Origin: Macrocystis pyrifera
Lineage: Eukaryota; Sar; Phaeophyceae; Laminariales; Laminariaceae
Length of the DNA: 64,000 bases
Direction of reading: 5' to 3'
NCBI GenBank assembly: GCA_031763025.1
Contig: JASSKH010000042.1
Location: 682,001-746,000 of the forward strand
Part shown: piece after piece, positions 54,101 through 64,000 of the stretch
Layout of the letters: each line of letters opens with the position of its first letter
Position numbering within the stretch: position 1 is the stretch's first letter
The notes under the pieces: model-generated
Database searches by the model: none
The model's input: the letters and a program-made list of their open reading frames with translations, nothing else
What the model was told of the DNA's origin: nothing
Program-made: the position numbers and the translations under genes

Positions 54101-54403
54101 TTGCGTTACAACCTCTTTTTTTCCCCTCAGGGGCAAAAAAACTGGAACCTGTCCCCAAACTTTTCATACTGTTGTATACCGGGTACTACGTATGCAGACT
54201 GATGAAGGAGTTGTAGTTCTTTTTTCGTGGCCAACCCATCGCTTTGCCCTGAAAACCCACACATGGGATCAGGGCCTTAGGTGGTCCCTGCTGGCGGCTA
54301 TGTATATACCTGGTGCCTAGGGTCACTTTGGAAGGTTCAGGCCCGGGTGGGATGTGTTCGGTGTGGGATCAGGGTGCTAACCGGGAGCAGAGTCGATCCA
54401 GTT
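51189..54403. other. No recognised gene
   Basis: Short coding-like plus-strand stretches at 52440-52640 (YFYRLPHSLGYDIPFN and DSHTGGFSAVWGADRG, in different frames) could be exon remnants, but no chain was built. The rest holds dispersed GTACTCGTAC and CAGCAG motifs. Confidence 0.35.
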
Positions 54404-55345
54404 AGACCAACTTTCATGTGAAATTTTTGAAGGGCTCTCATAACGTTTTTTTTACGACAACCGGCGATTTACTCGACGGGACTGTCAAAAACACCCGTAG
54501 ATTCCTCGGGATGCTCCCCTTAGTTTTCCGAGAGCTTTCTTGAGCAGCTCTTGAGCAGCTTTCCGTTTATCCAGAGTCGTAGTGGGACTGTTCGTCCATA
54601 TTGCCAGTTCTGAGGACATATGATTTTTCATCAAAAATCTTCAAATATCCATCATGTGTGGCCCCATTTCTGACAGCGTTATTTTTGACCCTCGAGAGAA
54701 AACGGATCGGCTGCTTCGAAAAATAAACTAGGACTCTCGAGAAACGGGAAACTGTTGCTGAAACTCTCGGAAAACTCTGGGGAACATTCTGAGGAGTCTA
54801 GCGGTGTTTTTAGTTGTCCCGCCGAGTAAAACGCGTATATTCGACCTAAGACCAACTATTGTGGGAAATTTTCGAAGGGGTCTCAGAACTAGCTTTTTTG
54901 CCGAAAACCCGGGATTTACTCGACGGGACTGTCAAAAACACCGGTAGACTGCTCAGGATGCTCCCCATAGTTTTCCGAGAGCTTTCTCGAGCACTTTTCC
55001 GTTTCTCAAGAGTCGTAGTTGGACTGTTGTTCGTCCATATTTCCAGTTCTGAGGACATCGTGATTTTTCATCAAAAATCCTCAAAGATCCACTATTTCTG
55101 GCCCCAGTTCTGACCAACAGCCTTATTTCTGACCCTCCAGAGAAAAGTGAGTGGCTGCTCCAAAATTTAAATTAGAACTCTGGAGAAACGGGAAATTGTT
55201 CCTGAAAGATCGCCGAAAACTCCGGGGAGCATTTTGAGGAGTCTAACGGTGTTTTTGGCTTTCCCGCCGAGTAAAACGCGTATATTCGGCCTAAAAACCC
55301 AGTTCTGAGAGCCCCGAAATAATTTCCCATAATAGTTGGTCTTCT
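54404..55345. mobile_element. Foldback element built from two ~450 bp units
   Basis: AGACCAACT followed by a GAAATT tract occurs at 54404 and 54849, and inverted at about 55345. TTTACTCGACGGGACTGTC occurs directly at 54470 and 54912 and inverted at about 54825 and 55265. Each unit is therefore itself an inverted repeat. It is non-coding; the superfamily is undetermined. Confidence 0.6.
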
Positions 55346-56448
55346 GGGGACAGATGTCAGAATCTTGCTCCGGGCGCAATTATACGCCGGGTACCTTTCC
55401 GCGGACTACTATAAATAGTTGACAAATGACATGTATCACCAATTATCATGCAACTACAGCAAATGAGTACCCGGCGGGTATACCCGGACGGGTCCTGTCG
55501 TTTGGCAGGTACGGTTCGACCCCGTATCCCGCGTGTTTCGCGAGACCCCGATTCAGCACCACTTCCTAACATCTCCAGAAAACCTTGAAAGCACTCCTTT
55601 GACGGCACAAACACGTATCACGTGGTGACCCCGAATAACTACCTACAGTAAGTTAACCCTTTTTTTATTCCAAAACAACCTCAAGGACTACCAGCTGTAT
55701 TTTTGCGTCATATGGAGCTCTTGGGATATTGTGTGTTGACGAGAAGCGGCGATAACTGGTCGAAACGCACTATTTAAAAGCTCCACTACTGTCGGGTAAA
55801 AGTACTACTGTAGTAATAATAATGATGTGTGGAGCAACGGCAACTATAGCAGGTCATGTTGGCTCTGCGCACACATCCGAAAGTAAGATTTGTACCGTGG
55901 ATCGTCTGGCTATATAGAGCAACATCTGTGCGGCATTATCGAGCTTCGGACTGAGCGCTTGAAGAACAAATGAGCATGTATTGAGCACACCCACCACGTG
56001 CATCGCTTGGCAATCGTACACGCATGTCAATTCTCGCCGGTGGCGGGTAACGCCCGTGGTAGATGCGTACCCTGCTACGCTCGTGCGCACGCACACGTGG
56101 AGGCGTTTGTTATCATTGGTACTTGGAATTATACAGTACTGAACACATACTTCATATGTCTTCCTGTATCGTACCAGGTATACGTTGCACGCGTCCACGG
56201 TGACGTGCAAAATTGACCAAACGTACTGGTTTAATTTGTACCATACCTGGCAGCTGTAAGATGACATACGTACCAGGTGTTTCACAGGTTGGTCGGCAAG
56301 TCAGACCCTCACCGGTAGCGCTGAACCTCTAGCACGGGTGGGTGTGCTACCACTGGACGGCCTACAAGTATTTTGAAATGATTGAGTAGAGACGCACCAG
56401 GCACAACATGTATTTTGTTCTATGTGTTAACACTAATTGTCCTCGCTG
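55346..56448. other. No recognised gene
   Basis: Antisense open frames at 55854-56285 lack splice or family support. Confidence 0.4.
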
Positions 56449-59400
56449 ATGAACAGGCGCCTATCTGTGGAAGGCACGAACCCCATGGCGAAGGAGTTCA
56501 CGCCGTCATCATGCTCAGCACCGTCAGATGCTCCACTCGAACCTATGCCAGGTGAAACGGCTATCCTGCTTCTGAGAAGTTGGCCTTTTTCAATGCGACG
56601 TAGTGTGCCCTGTTGTCCTCAACGGTTTGATTCGATCATGCAAGCCCTTTATTTTTGGGTTTTTGCGAACATGCCCATTTGTTGGCAGGAACACGAAAGC
56701 CGCTGCCGCCATTTTTGTCCTAACTGATGTAGGAAACAGGAGATGTTGGCGGCATTTCTCGAGTATTTGAAGATGCCTAGTATTGTATAATAACGTGTTC
56801 TCTGAAGTGTGTGGATCATGGTGACCCCTGCAATATATTCCGTATACTGTAATCAAGATAGCACCCCCTCATTGATGAGTTTTCGAGTGACCACACATGC
56901 CTTATAGGGGGGGCACACAAAACGAAAATGGTGGCTTCGGAAAGATCATCTCTTCGCGATGTTTCCATAGACGGCACTTGTACTCCCGCCCTTGTCTTGT
57001 CGAGAAGGTCAGCCTGGAAAATCGTCCGAGGGTGTGTGTCACTACTAATCTCAATATCAACAGTGGGTGTGTGTTATCTTATGAAAACGTGTGTCACACG
57101 GTACGCCCGACAGGGGGCTTAAAAACGTAAACCTTCATTAAACCAGACTTCGCTCCACGTTGTCAACCTGCCCTTTATATCGCGAGCAACACGCTGGAGA
57201 ATGCTGTTAGCTAAAAAATTCTTGGCATGGCGTTCTCTTAGCATGTGTTGGAGGGTTTCAATAGAGCCATGCGTTTACAGACGTCCAAGTGCAGCGCCTA
57301 CGTGGCAACTTGCATGACGGTCATGAGCCCCACAGCACGTACATTTTTTTTTAGGTCTCATTATTTTCTTCAAGAATGCGCTTTCATCTTTATCCAAAGA
57401 AGACCGGCCGAAAACGTGTTGTGTAGGCCATGCTTCGGTTGGAAACGTTCTTCCCTAGATAGCCGGGTTGAATCTGTTGGCCGAACAGGTCGACTTAACA
57501 GGAGGTACACCCACGTCTGCACGCAGGTGGTCCTCAACTGCACATGCTGTCAGAAAAGCTACCGTCCAAACGGGGGTTTTCAGCCGCTGTTGGTTCAGAA
57601 GTGAAAACCGCTGCGGTCGAGGTGAGATCTTGGAGTACTTCGGCATTTATCCCACGAGATGCCCCCAGTAAGGCTCCCGAGGTAGTCTAGCCTGGCGTCA
57701 AAGCATGCAGTACAAATGGTTAATGTGGTTCAAATGGTTCGAATGGTTGCGTACGACAGATTGAATACCAGGTAGCTCCTTGCGTACTGAAAATCGCCAG
57801 TGTTTGACAAACCTGCATATTATCAAAGGTATTTATGTCGTTGTGTATCGACCCGCCACGCCGGTGTTTGCGCACTTTTCGCTGTTTGTAGCACCCTCAT
57901 CAAGACTCTCGTCTGAGCCTCTCCACGATAGTGAGACGATTTAACATACATACCTACCGGTATACTAGATTAGTAGCGTTCCCCACACCAGGGGGAAGGG
58001 ATATAGAAGAAGGTGAAACAGAAAGCCAAAGGGAGCGAGGGGCCGGCTATGCCCATCAGGTAGGCGATACAAACCAACGCGGTCGCGTATTCCTCCGTAC
58101 AGGCCATCTCCGAATAGGCCATCTCCATTTTCCAAGGGTTGTTGCCAACAACCCGAGGCGAAATTCCTAGAATATGCCTACAGTAGCTCCAGTCCGATCA
58201 ACCGACTATTCTCTGTTCACCAATAGCTATGCTTTTGCTACGTATATGATGCAGAAAACGAACACCCGCAACAGCATCATTCGACCATAAAACACCCCTC
58301 CTGCGGCAGGCATGCTCTCAGCTCCGATTGTCACGCCGATGTGTACTGCCTTAGTCTATACCAGTTATACTTTATACCTAAGGCACCGCATTGGGGTACA
58401 GTGACACATCCCGTACAACGCCCACCCACTGACACCGTTTGTACGCAATTTTCATTTTGCGTACAGTCGGCTGTTCAAGCTGGGCTTGGGGACCGCGGAC
58501 AGAATCGAAGGCATCACCCAGGTGAGGAAATACCTGGTGCAGCTTTTTACAACCGACGTGTGTGGGAGTTCTACCGGCTCTGTTCTGTTGCGCTTGTGCT
58601 CCTCAACACCTTTAATAATAAAAATACTGTAGTACTGGAGTCCCTTTTTTGGGGACAAAGGGCTTGGAAATAGTGTCGGGTTACTCGTAGTGTGTTGTTG
58701 CCTGCAGTAGTGAAAGAGTTAATCAGCTTGCGCTTTGCGTTTTGACGCAGCCGTGAGGGATCGGTACGGCAGGGTGTACACCGCGTTCGCTCTGTCACGA
58801 TTTTCAGCAGCGAAGGTTGTTCGGTGGATAAGTTAAAGTCCGGTCGTGTGTACGGTGTGTACGTACATGCGTCGGTGCTCACGTGACGGGAGCCTTGTTT
58901 ATCGCTCGTATATACATATCGGTACCTTGTGCGTGGAGAGACAGGTCAGAAACGATGCTCGTGCGAATGAGGTAGCTCATCTCCAGCGAATATCACCATA
59001 GTTTGGCGGCGAATCCTAATGGTTTGAAAGGAATACCCCTGTCATATCGTACGGATTGACTGAGAGTCTTGATCAGAAGCGAATGGAAACGGCTCATGCA
59101 TGTTGGTTGGGGAATGATGTTTATGGTGCCACCACATCTTGTGCAAACTCTAGAGTGGTACGGCGCACCCGGGTGGTGCTGTGGACATGGGCAGGCGAAA
59201 TATCAAAATGTCTCTGCGATGTTTCACGCGGTAGCCATTGACCATCCTTCACAATCGGCGCCTGTTCTTGATAGCTTGGTGGGGCTATCATACCGATGGA
59301 CAATGATAGCCAAGAGCCAGGCGCGAGGATACCGACCAACCTGTCCAAAAACATCTTACTCAGCCGTATTCCGATCGGTCCACGATGCCTTTGACTGTTT

Positions 59401-62400
59401 GGTTTCCGAAGGCGCGGCGTGGCCGACTCGCTCAACTGCGCTGCCTACTCGTCCTGCCCCTTTATCGTCTTCGCGCCACCAGCAGATGGTGAGTGGTCAC
59501 CATCAAGCTTGACGCGTTTATTGTGTACACCCATTAATAGTGGGTCGTATGTAGTTCTGTGTGATTTGCAGAGTTGTAGACCGCTCACGGGGGGGGTCGA
59601 GAACGTGGCAAAGCTTGCGAGTTTGACAGCGCGTTTGCCGAATGGTTCTCCCTGCTGTACGCCTGACTAGGTTGTAAATCAGGGGCAACGGTCGGGGCCG
59701 CCGGGTTTCCCCCCTCTGGGAATCATTTCAGAAAGACCCAATCAGGTGCAAGGGCAAGCGTTTGGTGGATCGCCGGGGCCTCTGCAGCGACGAGACCGTG
59801 TCGATCACAGCAAATATCAAGGCAGCAAACTCGGGCATCACACAGACGGAACATGGGATCCGAACAAGCGGAGGCCGCCAAATGATGCTGGTTAGTTTCC
59901 CTCTTCTACTGACCACAGCAGTTGTCGCGATGGAGGAACATGTTCTGCCAGTTATGGTGCAATTGCACGAAGCCGACGCTTACCCATCTATATCTACATT
60001 GGGAGACATTGCCTCTCTTGTAAACGCGGCGAGGTGGGGTTCGCTTTCGTTCCTTGCTTCGGTCTTTGTGCAGAAGCGTTTCGTTGCAAGTGGGGGGCAC
60101 GGCTATTACAGCTGCTATTTGATGTGCACCCCTCGAGTACGAAACAAGAACTCCTTCCTCACTAGTACTTTATTGCCGCAATGGCGCGCGAAATGTCGCA
60201 ATTGCGCGCGAAATGGCATTGGAGACGTGACAAAAACGCCATGTCGGAAAAAGCAGAGTTTCCGAATGAACCATTACTTTTAGCAGGCTTGTGGCATACG
60301 CCGCACATATCCCAAACACTAATGCACTCTCGATTTCAAGCCGGAGAAGTACAGTAGTTAAAAAACGGATGTTCGTTCCGATTTCCACCGCTGTCCGACA
60401 TTCGGCAGGTCCCCAGTCTGTTGGCGTGCCCCATGCCGGACGTTCACAGCGTAAGAATCGGAATCAAGGCGCCCTCTACCAAGTGCAACCGCACGGGCAA
60501 GCTGATAACCGCACGAGAAACTCCATGAAGAATGCGGGCAGCGCTGGGCTCGACCAGTTTCGCGAGGAGGCCAGTGGTCGCCCTCAACGACTCGACGAAG
60601 ACCAGGTCGGATCCAAGTCGTCATCTCGAAGCAGGATCCCAAACAACCAATCCAGCATCCGCCGAGCATCCCATGATCCAACAAACAGCTCAGGGCAAGA
60701 CACCGCAACAAAGGTAGGACAATTCTAGAGATGTATACATACCGTGTACCAGGTATTTAGAGTTTTGAATGGGTTCCCCTGTATCCTTGCCATCCTCGTT
60801 AGTCCCCAGAGCGCGTTATGGCAGTTCTGATCGAAGCTGTGTTCTCACTTGTGGGTAAAATGATGTACCAGTATCATTTAACTTTTGCTATGAATACTGA
60901 ACCAACGATTTAGGCTTTCAGGCGAGGAAACTGGACGTAGCCACCACGATAGATGAAACACACCACATGCGCAGGGTACATGCTGTAGATGTACCATCTT
61001 CCTGCCCACGCCTTTCCTTGTTTTGGGTACTCACTGGGACGGTTCGGTGCACATTGCGAGTAGTCTGGGATCGCGGGTCGAAGAGAAACTACTGTATGCC
61101 GATCCGAAGTACTCCAATTTGAAGTCCGATGAGTAACCAATTCTTGTATTTGGCACGATGCTGGTTCCTTACCTTCGCGGCAGGTCCCTTCCAGGCGGCA
61201 AAAGATGTGTGTCGAACATGCTCAACAATCAACTGCGGATGCGCACCCGAAACCTACTGGAAATGCTGTCTTGAACGGGTCCGCGCCAGGTCTGTCACCT
61301 ATTCGGCCAGGTGATATGATGTTCGTGTCCCCTGTTGGTTTGTGATTCCTTGTCTTTATCAACGACGCTCGGCGCGAGGCATGCTTGCACTACTGTTTAC
61401 GTTCGCTGCCTGCTCATTTTGAGCGTGCTCCGTGTGGTCGATCATTTTGCACACGCCGCAGGCCAGGAGATACTAGCAAAAGCGGCGCCAGGTAGACTGC
61501 CTTCTCCCGCGAAGCAGGACGCGCCGCTTGCCGAGGATGTGTTGTCCGATCATGGCGAACCACCTTTCGCACCTGGTGGTATTTTCAAATCAGCCACCAG
61601 GGCAATGGGTGAGCAACAGCGGCGAACGCGCTGCTCGGCAGGTGAGTTTGTATTGGTTGATTCGTATTTAATTGTGTCGCACCCTATTGCGTCAGCTCTT
61701 GATCGAGGAAGCGACCGCCGTAAAACCTACGGGTGGTATTGTTTGTGTGCGCTCTAATTTTACCATGTACTGGTATAAGTGAATTTGTGAGTTTATGAGC
61801 GACAGTAACATGCGCTTCATGCCGCACTATCTGCCATATCGCCTTCGTGCTTTGTTTGTATTCTTGGTCTTGAGTACGTTTGTAGCCTGTGGTACCCAAA
61901 GGGCAATACTTAACGTACCACTCAAAACATGATCTCATTGAAGGCCAAATCCGGCGAAGATTCGGGAGGCCACTTACAACCGCACGTATGCAAGGAGAAA
62001 GAGAAGGAGAAGGAAAAGCCCAAACCCAAGAAGAAGGAAGAGAAGACTTACCGACCTGGATCCAAGATACTCTTGGGTAAGTTACGAACAGAGACATTCA
62101 TACCCACGTACGCACGTCGTTTTCGCATTATTAATAAATGTGGCACTCTTGGGCAGCTTCGTATTAATATTGATAGGCCAATCGCTATTAACAGGTTATA
62201 TATGCAAGTATAATGTTTGCTCGGCTCTCTGACTTTCGCACGGGGACTCGTCATTAATTAGCATGATCTATCTTCAGCTATCTCTATATACACCTTTGGC
62301 ATCGGGCCTCTCGATAGCCAATCGGGCATTCGCAAACGGGCGAGTCGTACGATCTGGTCCTGCCTAGAAACGGATAATGATGTAGGAGGCTGTAGCGCCG

Positions 62401-63959
62401 CCGCTTTTGCGAGTTAGGGCTTGAAAATTGGACGCATTGACCCTGGCACAATTGCAGTACATGTGCGTGTCCTAAAAAGTTTAGAAACCGAATCGATCTC
62501 GACGCGCTATTGGATAAAACTCAAGAATACCGTTTTTTTTGCCGATATTTTTGCAGTAATCCCCTTTGACAGGTAAGAAAATCGTCGTTTCCGATCAAAG
62601 TGAAACCTGGTACAGACAGTGCTAAGCCCCAGGTGGTATTCCCTGGCAAAATGGCAATGGTTGCTACCATGCTACCAGATACGTTTGGTAGGTACTGTTG
62701 CTTTGAAAGTGTAACTGCGTCGAAATTCGTGGGAGATCTCAGTTGCATCGGGTTTCAATCATGGCGTCGAAGTCCATAAGTGGCCAAGTGGTGTCAGTTG
62801 CAGAGAGAAGCACAAGGCAGTACCAGGTAGATACCTTTCAGCCCGAGGAACCAAGCAGCCGTTGACGTGCCAGAGTGCTTCGCCATACGATACATTTTAC
62901 GATCCGTGCTTCACATGCCCGAAATAGATACACCTGACCAGGATTGTGTTGATTTTTACGACGTACCAACGTCACGTTATCATACTTGGTTAGGCATGCT
63001 ACTTTCATCCCCACGCGTCTAGGCGTCGGGCGTAAGTAGTCTCTTGCGTGTTCGTGTTGACTTTCACTCCGCAACTCGTTGTTTTCCAACATATTTGTGG
63101 CAGGGACCACTGCCAAGGAACCTAGCAGATCGAGAGGTGGTTCTCGCCCGAGCGTTGCACAGCGTCTGAGGGTGTTGAGCGGTGACATACGCAGTTTTTT
63201 TTCCGGTCTAATTGGCGCGGTACTTCGAACGATCAGCTGGCAGCTCGACAGGTCGGTTGTGCTTTTTTTTTTTTTACTACGTTGACTCCTTGCGAGATGA
63301 ATGTCGGCACACTATGCACTAGATGTCAAACATATGACGATGAGGATACAGTCTACCGTACTTGTAGTCCTTACGCCTACGAGTAAAAGGCCCACGAAGC
63401 TTGCGCACTTATGTTGAGACGCGGTGGCGAACCGACAGGATCCCGTTTTCTCTTCGGCCGACCTCCTATCGACTGCAGGGGCCAGGGCCCAGCAACGCCC
63501 GAACTTTCCTGTGTCATAGCAGGTATCAACTGTTTAGTTGCCACGAGGGTCGACGGCGGCCGTTCACCCCACGTGTGCGTTTTGAACGTCTTAGGAGTTA
63601 CTTGCACTCGAGCCCAGTCACACATCGTGTTGTGAGCCTGCTGCGGTTACATCTGTCTTGTTCGTGTTATACTGTTGGTGCCGTTTCTGACCCAGCATGA
63701 CCCGAACCATGTTGTTTTATGTCCTGCGTGGATGCAAACCCTGCTGCGACTCCGCCATGTCAAACAGGTTGCACCTGGTTGGGCGCTTTCTGGCCGTGCT
63801 TTCGTTTGTAGCAGCTTCTGGGCTGTCCCTGTTGAGTGTGCTCGTCATGAGCATGTCTTGGCTGTTTTTGCTTGGGCTTCGGGTTCATTCTCTTGCGCTG
63901 AAGGAAGCGACGGGCAGCATTCACGTCGTGGTCTGCTTCCTCTTCCCATACTGCTTCCA
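56449..63959 (+). CDS. Large multi-exon gene of unknown function, continuing past the right edge
   Basis: Core exons: 59412-59488, 59732-59890, 60409-60713, 61184-61289, 61462-61641, 61944-62076, 63104-63251, 63400-63522 and 63768-63959. Junctions match in phase except between 61641 and 61944, where a small exon is probably missed. Possible 5' exons are 56449-56551 (MNRRLSVEGTNP...), 57527-57621, 57992-58059 and 58467-58521. The middle is Gln/Gly/Ser/Arg-rich (RPNQVQGQAFGG, RSQRKNRNQGALYQ, RSRIPNNQSSIRRASHD), followed by KEKEKEKEKPKPKKKEEK. After that come hydrophobic stretches (SFFSGLIGAVLRTI; VGRFLAVLSFVAASGLSLL and more) that suggest membrane segments. The last exon ends at a strong GTGAGT donor, so the gene continues. 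No known family is recognised. Antisense frames are open in places, so parts of the model may be wrong. Confidence 0.45.
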
Positions 63960-64000
63960 GTGAGTGCAAAATAGATGCTACGATTGCTAATATTTGACCA

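Overview
This window is eukaryotic nuclear DNA: dense in GT-AG introns, repeat-rich, with no operons, ribosome binding sites or long single-exon genes. The kinase catalytic-loop style, the TTAGGG-type telomere-like motifs and the mosaic of short exons in long introns would suit a stramenopile or another marine alga, but the sequence alone does not settle the lineage. Most of the 64 kb is transposon-derived or tandem repeat. Exons were assembled by hand from homology, splice-site consensus (often GTGAGN...YAG) and reading-phase continuity.

Layout. 1-8.5 kb (minus): 5' half of a protein kinase gene, four exons, running off the left edge; its 6.8 kb second intron holds a GGTTC array and a hAT-like element split by a nested Mutator-like element with a 9-bp target duplication. 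8.9 kb (plus): first exon of a divergent unknown gene. 9.5-21 kb: transposon field with inverted-arm structures, hAT-like and Harbinger-like elements and a tRNA-derived SINE. 22.06-28.5 kb (plus): a nearly complete gene for the PP2A activator PTPA, whose 4 kb first visible intron contains a second hAT-like copy with a 52-unit CTA tract. 28.8-46 kb: second SINE copy, a tentative gene (32.2-33.8 kb), tandem exon-like repeats (35-37 kb), an ATCGAT minisatellite (38-39.3 kb), a 1.5 kb palindrome with GGGAC arrays (42.1-43.6 kb) and a 1.1 kb tandem duplication (43.7-45.9 kb).

46.1-47.6 kb: a divergent pair, a 171-residue membrane or secreted protein (minus) and a small four-exon protein (plus). 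48.2-55.3 kb: tandem repeats carrying a Harbinger-type MITE with a paralogous empty site, a 1.6 kb Harbinger-like element filled with GACCC arrays, and a foldback element. 56.4 kb to the right edge (plus): a phase-consistent chain of exons of a large gene of unknown function with a charged, low-complexity middle and a hydrophobic C-terminal part.

The two recognisable proteins are a kinase and a phosphatase activator; nothing here shows they act together. The most distinctive theme is that unrelated transposon families each carry their own array of a short GC-rich unit (GGTTC, GGCCC, CCGGTT, GGGAC, GGGTC). In the hAT-like family the array accompanies a decayed BED-type zinc finger, suggesting the arrays are amplified transposase-binding sites.
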